Shown in pieces: positions 1 through 5,264 of a stretch of DNA of 5,273 nt. Position numbers and translations under genes: made by a program. The number at the start of each line of letters is the position of its first letter. The stretch's first letter is position 1. The DNA lies in contig CAJOPV010000047.1 in NCBI GenBank assembly GCA_905236495.1, positions 1-5,273 of the forward strand, written 5' to 3'. The notes under the pieces are model-generated. The model had not been told where the DNA came from, ran no database searches, and saw nothing but the letters and a program-made list of their open reading frames with translations. This DNA is from an uncultured Christensenellaceae bacterium. Its GTDB lineage: Bacteria > Bacillota > Clostridia > Christensenellales > Aristaeellaceae.

Positions 1-939
1 CGGCCCATGAACTGCCCCCATCATATGCGCATCTACGCCAACCGGCCCCATTCCTACCGGGATCTGCCCATCCGCATTGGCGAAATTGCTCATGATTTCC
101 GCTTTGAGGCCAGCGGCACCCTGAAGGGCATTGAACGGGGCCGCCACTTCTGCCAGAACGACGCCCACCTCTTCGTCACCCCGGATCAGATCAAGGACGA
201 GGTCAGCGCCGTGGTGGATCTGATCTTCGATACCTACAAGGATTTCCACATCACCGAATACCGCTGCGTCCTCTCCCTCCGCGACCCGGAGGACAAGGTG
301 AAGTACCACCAGGACGACGAAATGTGGGAAAAGGCCGAGAACGCCCTGCGGGAAGTGCTCACAGAGCTGGGCATCCAGTTCACCGAGGAGATCGGCGAGG
401 CCGCCTTCTACGGCCCCAAGCTGGATGTGAACGTGCGGCCCGCCGTCGGCGCGGAATATACCCTCTCCACCTGCCAGCTGGATTTCTGCCTGCCCGCAAA
501 ATTCGATCTGAAATACATCGACAAGGACGGCGTCGAGAAGACCCCCGTGGTGCTGCATCGGGCCATTCTGGGCTCCCTGGACCGCTTCATGGCTTACCTC
601 ATCGAGGAAACCAAGGGCGTCTTCCCCGTGTGGCTGGCCCCGGTGCAGGTGAAGGTGCTGCCCGTTTCCGATAAGAGCATGGATTACGCCGACAAGGTGT
701 ATCGGCAGCTGCGGCAAATGCGCTTCCGGGCGGAATTGGACGACCGTAACGAAAAGATCGGCTACAAGATCCGCTATGCCCGGCAGGAGGATAAGGTGCC
801 CTACATGATCATCATTGGCGAAAAGGAAATCGCCGAGGGCAACATCTCCGTCCGCGACCGGGAGACGGACCAGACCACCGTCTATACCCTGGAAGCCTTC
901 GCCGAAAAGCTGACCCAGGAGATTAAAGAAAGAAAATAA
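1..939 (+). CDS. thrS: Threonyl-tRNA synthetase, C-terminal half (5' end outside window)
   Basis: Charges tRNA-Thr with threonine in the cytoplasm. The reading frame is open from base 1, and the visible part begins with R-P-M-N-C-P, the MNCP segment that holds the zinc-ligand cysteine (Cys334 in E. coli). Numbering from that Met, the other two zinc ligands are visible as His54 in QNDAH and His184 in VLHRAILGS. Class II motif 2 is FRFE (31-34, catalytic Arg32) and motif 3 is the GSLDRF region (about 188-193). Residues from about 206 (FPVWLAPVQV) to the end form the anticodon-binding domain, with the conserved RNEKIGYKIR and VPYMIIIGEKE stretches. The remaining length agrees well with the E. 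coli enzyme after Cys334. The N-terminal TGS/editing part lies outside the window. The ATG at base 7 is an internal Met, not the start. The gene ends just before a strong hairpin and converges with the flavoprotein gene. Confidence 0.97.
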   Translation, partial: RPMNCPHHMRIYANRPHSYRDLPIRIGEIAHDFRFEASGTLKGIERGRHFCQNDAHLFVTPDQIKDEVSAVVDLIFDTYKDFHITEYRCVLSLRDPEDKVKYHQDDEMWEKAENALREVLTELGIQFTEEIGEAAFYGPKLDVNVRPAVGAEYTLSTCQLDFCLPAKFDLKYIDKDGVEKTPVVLHRAILGSLDRFMAYLIEETKGVFPVWLAPVQVKVLPVSDKSMDYADKVYRQLRQMRFRAELDDRNEKIGYKIRYARQEDKVPYMIIIGEKEIAEGNISVRDRETDQTTVYTLEAFAEKLTQEIKERK

Positions 940-963
940 TATATGCTTTCTTGGGAAAGGCAT

Positions 964-1001
964 GGGGAACCCATTCTTTGGCTTCAAAGAATGGGTTCCC
1001 C
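964..1001. terminator. Bidirectional hairpin between convergent thrS and flavoprotein genes
   Basis: Perfect 17-bp inverted repeat: GGGGAACCCATTCTTTG at 964-980 and its exact complement at 985-1001, closed by a 4-nt GCTT loop. It lies 24 bp after the thrS stop and 33 bp after the flavoprotein stop, the usual place for a shared terminator of two convergent genes. The tails are only moderately U-rich (CATATTCTT on the plus strand, ATGCCTTTCCC on the minus strand), so termination efficiency is uncertain. The long stem may also protect the 3' ends of both mRNAs. Confidence 0.75.
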
Positions 1002-1034
1002 CATATTCTTCCGTATTGATTGAGTTAAATGATT

Positions 1035-1664
1035 CTATTTCCCGTCCTGGAAGCTTGTAAACGAGCCGCGCTCCACGGCGGGCAGGCCGCTTTTTTCCTT
1101 TTCCGCGGCGATGGCGCGGATGAGGAAGGCCATATTGCGGCTCAGGTTCCGCATGGTCTGCAATCCCTCCAGGTCCTTTTCCACGTCGGCGGCGGTAAAG
1201 CCGTGCACCTGGTTCCAATAGGTGCTGGACGCCACCGGCATGCCGGAAATGGTGAAATACTTATTCAGCACGTCGAAGGAGGCGGTGTTTCCGCCCCGGC
1301 GGCAGCTGACGACGGCGGCGCCCACCTTCATATGCTTGGAAAAGCCGGTGGAATAAAACAGCCGATCCATAAAGGACAGGGCCGTACCGTTGGGCGAGGC
1401 GTAATACACCGGGCTGCCGATCACCAGGCCGTCCGCCCGTTCAAATTTGGGGACCACCTCATTCACCTGATCCTGAAACACGCACCTGCCGTTCTTCCCG
1501 CAAAAGCCGCAGGAAATGCAGCCCCGCACGTCGGCGTTCCCAATATGGATCAGTTCTGTTTCCACGCCTTCCTCATTCAGCGTCCGGGCCACCTCCGTAA
1601 GCGCCCGGGCGGTGCAGCCCTTGGCATGGGGGCTGCCGTTGAGCAGCAATACCTGATAAGCCAT
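1035..1664 (-). CDS. Flavodoxin-fold NAD(P)H-dependent FMN reductase / iron-sulfur flavoprotein-like protein (209 aa)
   Basis: Predicted cytoplasmic FMN protein of the NADPH-dependent FMN reductase / iron-sulfur flavoprotein (Isf) group; the physiological substrate cannot be told. A beta strand (YQVLLLNGSP) leads into the phosphate-binding loop GSPHAKGCT (residues 10-18). Cys49, Cys52, Cys55 and Cys61 form a compact CX2CX2CX5C motif, matching the CX2CX2CX4-7C pattern that binds a [4Fe-4S] cluster in archaeal Isf. GSPVYYASPNG (83-93) is the typical flavin-contact loop. The start chosen is the ATG at 1664, because AAGGAGG lies 8 nt upstream (1673-1679). The frame is open 18 codons further to an upstream ATG, but that extension runs through the ackA terminator hairpin and is not credible. 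It is on the same strand as ackA with a 61-bp gap. Many relatives are annotated simply as flavodoxin family protein; the cluster is inferred from spacing only. Confidence 0.88.
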   Translation of the reverse strand: MAYQVLLLNGSPHAKGCTARALTEVARTLNEEGVETELIHIGNADVRGCISCGFCGKNGRCVFQDQVNEVVPKFERADGLVIGSPVYYASPNGTALSFMDRLFYSTGFSKHMKVGAAVVSCRRGGNTASFDVLNKYFTISGMPVASSTYWNQVHGFTAADVEKDLEGLQTMRNLSRNMAFLIRAIAAEKEKSGLPAVERGSFTSFQDGK

Positions 1665-1672
1665 GTTTCCTT

Positions 1673-1679
1673 CCTCCTT
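1673..1679 (-). promoter_or_regulatory. Ribosome-binding site of flavoprotein gene
   Basis: AAGGAGG on the minus strand, 8 nt before the ATG at 1664. It fixes the start at MAYQ and lies immediately after the U-tract of the ackA terminator. Confidence 0.85.
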
Positions 1680-1680
1680 C

Positions 1681-1712
1681 ATAAAAAGGGAGCCGTATGC
1701 CGCGGCTCCCTT
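1681..1712 (-). terminator. Intrinsic terminator of ackA
   Basis: On the minus strand, a 10-bp stem AAGGGAGCCG / CGGCTCCCTT (arms 1703-1712 and 1686-1695) with a 7-nt loop is followed by a TTTTTAT tract. It starts 14 bp after the ackA stop codon. The tract ends directly at the Shine-Dalgarno site of the downstream flavoprotein gene, so this element separates the two genes and could limit read-through into the second. Confidence 0.85.
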
Positions 1713-1725
1713 CCTCATATGCCGT

Positions 1726-2943
1726 TTACAGCTTGCTCACCAGCTCCAGGGTATCCCGGGCGATGGCGATTTCCTCGTTGGTGGGGATCACCAGGATCTT
1801 CACCCGGCTGTCCGCGCCGGTCAGATCGGTATCCTCGGCGTGCCCGGGCCGCATGGCGGCGTTCTTCTCATGGTCGATGGAAATGCCCATCCAGCTCAGG
1901 CCGTCGATGACCTGCTCCCTGAGGCGGTTGGTGTTTTCGCCGATGCCGCCGGTGAACACGATGGCATCCACGCCGTTCATCCCCGCGATGTAGGAGCCGA
2001 TGTACTTGGTGATCTCATAGATCAGCATATCCCAGGCCAGCTTGGCCCGCTCATGGTGATCCACGTACGCGGCCCTTTCGATATCCCGCATGTCGTTGGA
2101 AAGGCCGGAAATGCCGAGCAGACCGCTCTTCTTATTGCAGATATTCAGCATTTCGTCCACGGAAATATGATCGCTGTTGCAAATGTACTGCACCACGGCG
2201 GGGTCCATGACGCCGCTGCGGGTGCCCATGATCATGCCCTCCAACGGCGTGATGCCCATGGAGGTATCCACGCACTTGCCATAGGCCACCGCCGCCAGGG
2301 AGGAGCCGTTGCCCAGATGGCAGGTGATCATGCGCACATCCTCGGGCTTTTTGCCCATGAATTCCGCCGCGTGGCGGCTGACGAAGCGGTGGCTGGTGCC
2401 ATGGAAGCCGTAGCGCCGCACATGGAGCCGTTCATAGTAATCGTAAGGCACGCCGTACATATAGGCCTTGGGCGGCATGGTCTGGTGGAAGGCGGTATCG
2501 AACACCGCCACCATGGGCGTGCCGGGCATGACCTCCTGGCAGGCCTTAATGCCCATCAGGTTGGCGGGGTTATGCAACGGGCCCAGGGGGATGTTTTCCG
2601 CGATGGCGTCCATCACGGTATCGTTGATGACGACGGATTCGGTGAACTTGCTGCCCCCGTGCAGGACGCGGTGGCCCACAGCCCCGATCTCCTTCATATC
2701 CTTGACAACGCCCTTTTCCGGGTCGGTCAGGAAGCCCAGCATCAGGTGGCAGGCCTTCACGTGATCCTCGATGGGCTCCACCACGTCGCAGACCACCCGG
2801 TCATCCACCTTCATATTGGCGTGACCGTCGCCGCCCATGCCGATGCGCTCCACCAGACCCTTCGCCAGGGTGGCTTCATTTTCCATATCGATCAGCTGAT
2901 ACTTCAGCGAAGAGGACCCGGCGTTGACGATCAAAATTTTCAT
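1726..2943 (-). CDS. ackA: Acetate kinase (405 aa)
   Basis: Catalyses acetyl phosphate + ADP to acetate + ATP (reversible), the last, ATP-yielding step of acetate fermentation in the cytoplasm. It is an ASKHA-fold kinase of usual family length (about 400 aa). Visible signatures: N-terminal NAGSSSLK with Asn7, Ser10 and Ser12; GHRVLHGG with Arg92 (Arg91 in Methanosarcina thermophila); FDTAFH with Asp149; RRYGFHGTSH with His181; the phosphate-2 loop CHLGNGSS (208-215); GTRSG with Arg242, stabilising the transferred phosphoryl group; the adenosine loop GGIGEN (332-337); and the C-terminal PTNEE metal-site glutamate (390/391). All key catalytic residues are intact. The ATG at 2943 has AAGGGAG 10 nt upstream and gives the canonical MKILIVNAGSSS start. 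It has its own promoter and terminator, so it looks monocistronic. The phosphotransacetylase gene that often accompanies ackA is not adjacent on either side. Confidence 0.98.
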   Translation of the reverse strand: MKILIVNAGSSSLKYQLIDMENEATLAKGLVERIGMGGDGHANMKVDDRVVCDVVEPIEDHVKACHLMLGFLTDPEKGVVKDMKEIGAVGHRVLHGGSKFTESVVINDTVMDAIAENIPLGPLHNPANLMGIKACQEVMPGTPMVAVFDTAFHQTMPPKAYMYGVPYDYYERLHVRRYGFHGTSHRFVSRHAAEFMGKKPEDVRMITCHLGNGSSLAAVAYGKCVDTSMGITPLEGMIMGTRSGVMDPAVVQYICNSDHISVDEMLNICNKKSGLLGISGLSNDMRDIERAAYVDHHERAKLAWDMLIYEITKYIGSYIAGMNGVDAIVFTGGIGENTNRLREQVIDGLSWMGISIDHEKNAAMRPGHAEDTDLTGADSRVKILVIPTNEEIAIARDTLELVSKL

Positions 2944-2953
2944 GGCAATGCAT

Positions 2954-2960
2954 CTCCCTT
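2954..2960 (-). promoter_or_regulatory. Ribosome-binding site of ackA
   Basis: AAGGGAG on the minus strand, 10 nt before the ATG at 2943. Confidence 0.7.
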
Positions 2961-2985
2961 ATCAATCATATGTTTTCCACCCGTT

Positions 2986-3014
2986 ATTATACAGGATGAA
3001 TCCGCGTTTGACAA
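2986..3014 (-). promoter_or_regulatory. Sigma-A-type promoter of ackA
   Basis: On the minus strand, -35 TTGTCA (3009-3014, 5 of 6 matches to TTGACA), a 17-bp spacer, and a perfect -10 TATAAT (2986-2991). Transcription would begin near 2979, giving a leader of about 36 nt. The near-consensus elements predict strong constitutive expression, as expected for a central fermentation enzyme. It lies downstream of the terminator of the preceding gene, so ackA should be independently transcribed. Confidence 0.85.
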
Positions 3015-3029
3015 GGCGGAAAAGGGAAG

Positions 3030-3055
3030 AAAAAACCGCCCCGTGAACGGGGCGG
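3030..3055 (-). terminator. Intrinsic terminator of the AraC-GGDEF gene
   Basis: A perfect 8-bp GC-only stem CCGCCCCG / CGGGGCGG (3036-3043 and 3048-3055) with a 4-nt loop. On the minus strand it is followed by six T residues (3030-3035). It begins 29 bp after the stop codon of the AraC-GGDEF gene. There is no T-tract on the plus strand, so it acts only on minus-strand transcripts. Confidence 0.92.
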
Positions 3056-3084
3056 AAAGAAAAACCGATCATATCGGCTGCACC

Positions 3085-3498
3085 TTAGTATTTTGCGTTT
3101 TGCAGGGCGCTGTCGATTGTTGAATACAGTTCGCTGTAACGGATAGACCTGTCCTCGATCTTCAGTTTTGCGGCATACAGCGAAAGCGGGATCTTTTGCC
3201 CTTCCCATTCGATGGGCTCGCCATTGCGGCCCGTCACTTTTTGGGCCAATTCATCCACCGCTTTTTCATCCGTCAGATTGGTAGCCAGGGCGAATTCATC
3301 CCCGCCGATGCGGAAGAAAAGCATCTCCTCCCCCGCCGCGTCCTCGATCCGCCGCAGGGATTCCCGGATGGCGATATCCCCCGCCTTGCGGGAAATCTCG
3401 TTGATGGGCAGCAGCCCCTGGATATCGAAGGCCAGCATATAGGTGCCCCGGGCCCGGGACAAAACGTCATACAATTCCGTAACGTCATATTTGCGCAT
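3085..3498 (-). CDS. Possible internal translation product: stand-alone GGDEF-like domain (137 aa), in frame with the AraC fusion
   Basis: Within the fusion gene, a perfect AGGAGG (3506-3511 on the minus strand) lies 7 nt before an in-frame ATG at 3498 (Met128, beginning MRKYDVTELYD). This ATG falls exactly at the boundary between the inter-domain linker and the GGDEF part, and the Shine-Dalgarno bases themselves encode the linker residues T-G-G-R. The signal is as good as that of the upstream GTG. A second, shorter protein containing only the GGDEF domain may therefore be made from the same mRNA. This is an inference: purine-rich Gly-Gly codons can mimic a Shine-Dalgarno by chance. Confidence 0.45.
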   Translation of the reverse strand: MRKYDVTELYDVLSRARGTYMLAFDIQGLLPINEISRKAGDIAIRESLRRIEDAAGEEMLFFRIGGDEFALATNLTDEKAVDELAQKVTGRNGEPIEWEGQKIPLSLYAAKLKIEDRSIRYSELYSTIDSALQNAKY

Positions 3499-3879
3499 GA
3501 TTCTTCCTCCTGTCTTTTCATCGATGCTTTCAAATTTGGGAAACATAGCTGTGAATTTCCTGTTTTTCCGGAAAGCGGCGGGGGGCTCGCCCCAGAACCG
3601 GGCGAAGGCCCTGGTCAGCGCCTCCGGGGAGCCGTAGCCCCAATCCAGGGCCAGGTCCAGAATACTTTTGTCGCTCTGCACCAGCTCCCGGGCGCAGCAG
3701 GTGAGCCGCCGCCGGGTCACGTAATCCGCAACGCCGATGTGGAAGGAGTAGCTGAACAGCTTTTGCAGGCTGCTCAGGGAACAGCAGCAATGCGCCGCGA
3801 TATCCGCCTGTGAAAAATCTTCCTTCAGATGATCCTCGATGAAGTTCAAAGCGTCATTGAGGAGAAACAGGTTTTTCAC
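3085..3879 (-). CDS. AraC-family helix-turn-helix protein fused to a compact GGDEF domain (264 aa)
   Basis: Predicted transcription factor. Residues 6-105 form an AraC/MarA/Rob-type double helix-turn-helix: LLNDALNFIEDHL, DIAAHC, LQKLFSYSF, YVTRRRL, then the signature second unit ILDLALDWGYGSPEALTRAFARFWGEPP...FRK. Members with this HTH at the N-terminus usually carry a GyrI-like ligand domain behind it. Here residues about 128-264 instead resemble a GGDEF domain: FDIQ (Asp152), Asn160, Asp168, RIGGDEF (190-196), PLSLYAAKL, and a terminal D-x-A-L-x-x-A-K at 256-263. The usual start is taken as GTG at 3879, because AAAGGAGG lies 8 nt upstream (3888-3895). The frame stays open far beyond, but that part overlaps the opposite-strand ychF gene and its promoter and is not coding. 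No membrane segment or signal peptide is seen. Five cysteines cluster in the HTH part (31-33, 61-62). Regulatory target and any c-di-GMP activity are unknown. Confidence 0.88.
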   Translation of the reverse strand: MKNLFLLNDALNFIEDHLKEDFSQADIAAHCCCSLSSLQKLFSYSFHIGVADYVTRRRLTCCARELVQSDKSILDLALDWGYGSPEALTRAFARFWGEPPAAFRKNRKFTAMFPKFESIDEKTGGRIMRKYDVTELYDVLSRARGTYMLAFDIQGLLPINEISRKAGDIAIRESLRRIEDAAGEEMLFFRIGGDEFALATNLTDEKAVDELAQKVTGRNGEPIEWEGQKIPLSLYAAKLKIEDRSIRYSELYSTIDSALQNAKY

Positions 3880-3887
3880 CCTGCCGC

Positions 3888-3895
3888 CCTCCTTT
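3888..3895 (-). promoter_or_regulatory. Ribosome-binding site deciding the GTG start of the AraC-GGDEF gene
   Basis: AAAGGAGG on the minus strand, 8 nt before GTG at 3879. No in-frame ATG lies nearby, and upstream sequence holds promoter-like elements, so GTG is the best start. Confidence 0.8.
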
Positions 3896-3913
3896 CCCGA
3901 ACCAATGCTCCTT

Positions 3914-3923
3914 TGCGATCGCA
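3914..3923. promoter_or_regulatory. 10-bp palindrome near the AraC-GGDEF transcription start (possible operator)
   Basis: TGCGATCGCA is a perfect 10-bp palindrome placed just downstream of the predicted -10 of the AraC-GGDEF promoter, where its start site would fall. The position suits a repressor site, but AraC proteins usually bind asymmetric or direct-repeat sites, and a single short palindrome can occur by chance. Confidence 0.25.
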
Positions 3924-3928
3924 GATAC

Positions 3929-3957
3929 AGTATAGCACGGTTTTCATCCCCCGTCTT
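3929..3957 (-). promoter_or_regulatory. Promoter of the AraC-GGDEF gene
   Basis: On the minus strand, a -10 TATACT (3929-3934, 5 of 6 matches) with a poor -35 AAGACG (3952-3957, 3 of 6) at 17-bp spacing. The weak -35 suggests low or activator-dependent expression. Transcription would start near 3922, about 43 nt before the GTG. Confidence 0.55.
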
Positions 3958-3977
3958 GATCGTTTGAGCATATTTTC

Positions 3978-4006
3978 TTGCAATCCCCGGTTCCTTGGCG
4001 TATAAT
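3978..4006 (+). promoter_or_regulatory. Sigma-A-type promoter of ychF
   Basis: -35 TTGCAA (3978-3983, 4 of 6 matches), 17-bp spacer, perfect -10 TATAAT (4001-4006). The start would be near 4013, giving a leader of about 45 nt. The -35 element lies 20 bp from the -35 of the divergent AraC-GGDEF promoter. Confidence 0.8.
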
Positions 4007-4057
4007 GAAAGCGCCGTCGGGAAAGGCGGCAAACGCAAGCAAAGGGGATTAAATGCC

Positions 4058-5155
4058 ATGAAATTGGGCGTGGTCGGACTGCCTAACGTAGGAAAGAGCA
4101 CCTTATTCAACGCCATCACCGGGGCTGGCGCCCAGGCCGCCAATTACCCGTTCTGCACCATCGAGCCCAACGCCGGCGTCGTGCCGGTGCCGGATGCGAG
4201 GCTCACCCACCTGGCGAACATGTATCACCCCAAAAAGGTGACCCCCGCCACCGTGGAATTTGTGGATATCGCCGGCCTGGTGAAGGGGGCCAGCAAGGGC
4301 GAGGGCTTGGGCAATAAGTTCCTCTCCCATATCCGGGAGTGCGAGGCTATCGTCCACGTGGTGCGCTGCTTTGAGGATGAAAACATCATCCACGTGGATG
4401 GCAGCGTGGACCCCGCCCGGGATATCGAAACCATCAACCTGGAGCTGATCTTCGCCGATATGGAAACGGTGAGCAAGCGGGAGGATAAAGCCCGGAAGCT
4501 CATCAAGACCGGCGAAAAGAAATACGGCGAGGAGGCCGATCTGGCAGCCCGGGTGCTCAAGCACCTGGAGGCCGGCAGCCCCGCCCGCACCTGCCCCCTC
4601 ACCGATGAGGAAAAGGATATCGTGCGGGGCTGGTTCCTCCTCACCGCCAAGCCCGTGATCTATGCCGCCAACATCGCCGAGGATCAGGTATCCGACGACG
4701 AGGACAGCATCGAATTTGTCCGAAAGGTGAAGCAAATCGCCGCCAGGGAAAACGCGGAGGTGCTGGTGATCTCCGCCCGGATCGAGGAAGAGATCGCCCA
4801 GATGGAGCCGGAGGAGAAGGAGGAATTCCTTCAGGAGCTGAATATCGGGCAAAGCGGGCTGGATCGGCTGATCCGCAAGTGCTATCACCTGCTGGGCCTC
4901 ATTTCCTTTCTCACCGCCGGGGAGGATGAGTGCCGGGCCTGGACCATCGTGCGGGGCACCAAGGCCCCCCAGGCCGCCGGAAAAATCCATACCGATTTTG
5001 AGCGGGGCTTCATCCGGGCCGAGATCGTGCCCTTCGAGACGCTGAAGGAACTGGGCTCCATGACCGCCTGCAAAGAACGGGGCCTGGTCCGCTCCGAAGG
5101 CAAGGATTACGTCATGCAGGACGGGGACGTGACGCTGTTCAGGTTCAACGTATAA
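4058..5155 (+). CDS. ychF: Redox-regulated ATPase YchF (Obg-related P-loop family, 365 aa)
   Basis: Universally conserved cytoplasmic P-loop protein (OLA1/YchF) that binds the ribosome and prefers ATP to GTP; in E. coli it is linked to the oxidative stress response. Walker A/G1 GLPNVGKST is at residues 7-15, switch I ANYPFCTIEPN at 28-38, and G3 DIAGLVKGAS at 70-79. In place of the GTP-specific NKxD, the G4 site reads NIAE (205-208), the NxxE form that explains ATP preference in this family. The middle (about 130-200) is the charged helical insertion. The last 85 residues are the TGS domain, ending in the family-typical DVTLFRFNV. Length matches the E. coli protein (363 aa). The ATG at 4058 gives the canonical MKLGVVGLPNVGKS; AAAGGGG lies 10 nt upstream (4041-4047). 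An upstream in-frame TTG at 3995 would start inside the promoter and is rejected. Confidence 0.98.
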   Translation: MKLGVVGLPNVGKSTLFNAITGAGAQAANYPFCTIEPNAGVVPVPDARLTHLANMYHPKKVTPATVEFVDIAGLVKGASKGEGLGNKFLSHIRECEAIVHVVRCFEDENIIHVDGSVDPARDIETINLELIFADMETVSKREDKARKLIKTGEKKYGEEADLAARVLKHLEAGSPARTCPLTDEEKDIVRGWFLLTAKPVIYAANIAEDQVSDDEDSIEFVRKVKQIAARENAEVLVISARIEEEIAQMEPEEKEEFLQELNIGQSGLDRLIRKCYHLLGLISFLTAGEDECRAWTIVRGTKAPQAAGKIHTDFERGFIRAEIVPFETLKELGSMTACKERGLVRSEGKDYVMQDGDVTLFRFNV

Positions 5156-5169
5156 ACGGAGATACGAAG

Positions 5170-5201
5170 CCATCGAAAGTCAGCAGACAGACTTTCGATG
5201 G
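5170..5201 (+). other. Stem-loop after ychF
   Basis: A perfect 12-bp stem CCATCGAAAGTC / GACTTTCGATGG (5170-5181 and 5190-5201) with an 8-nt loop, AGCAGACA, starting 14 bp after the ychF stop. The following bases (ATTGCATCCATTTGC) are not a clean U-tract, so it is not a convincing terminator on its own; it could stabilise the mRNA 3' end. Confidence 0.6.
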
Positions 5202-5217
5202 ATTGCATCCATTTGCT

Positions 5218-5264
5218 GTAAAATGGCGTTTCCGGGCATGTTTGCCCGGAAACGCTCATTTTAC
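5218..5264. terminator. Long terminator hairpin downstream of ychF
   Basis: A 21-bp stem with one bulged T (5256). The inner arms GCGTTTCCGGGCA / TGCCCGGAAACGC (5226-5238 and 5243-5255) enclose a TGTT loop, and the outer arms are GTAAAATG / CATTTTAC (5218-5225 and 5257-5264). The GC-rich core followed by TCATTTTA on the plus strand, and CATTTTAC on the minus strand, fits a bidirectional terminator ending ychF and possibly a convergent gene beyond the window. Confidence 0.8.

Noticed and set aside
1665..1718. Upstream ATG for the flavoprotein adding 18 residues
   Set aside because: The extension is encoded by the ackA terminator stem and the SD region; MAYQVLLLNGSP has the well-placed SD.
1029..1910. 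293-codon plus-strand frame opposite the flavoprotein gene
   Set aside because: Runs antisense through the flavoprotein gene, the ackA terminator and the ackA 3' end; no recognisable protein features.
1663..3123. Long open frame (486 codons) on the plus strand opposite ackA
   Set aside because: It is antisense to a fully convincing acetate kinase, its translation is a low-information His/Gly/Val-rich string with no known domain, and it crosses the ackA promoter and terminators. It results from GC-rich third positions.
3995..4057. Upstream TTG start for ychF adding 21 residues
   Set aside because: It would start upstream of the predicted -10 box at 4001, and the family N-terminus is MKLGVVGLPNVGKS at 4058.
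4007..4057. Riboswitch or leader structure in the ychF 5' leader
   Set aside because: Only a 4-bp GCCG/CGGC pairing is possible in about 45 nt, too short and weak for a known riboswitch class.
3880..4143. N-terminal extension of the AraC-GGDEF frame by 88 codons
   Set aside because: The extension overlaps the start of ychF on the other strand and both divergent promoters. The GTG at 3879 with AAAGGAGG gives the right N-terminus for the AraC fold.
4103..5173. Long open frame (356 codons) on the minus strand opposite ychF
   Set aside because: Antisense shadow of ychF with a Gly/Leu/His-rich, domain-free translation and a start inside the downstream region.
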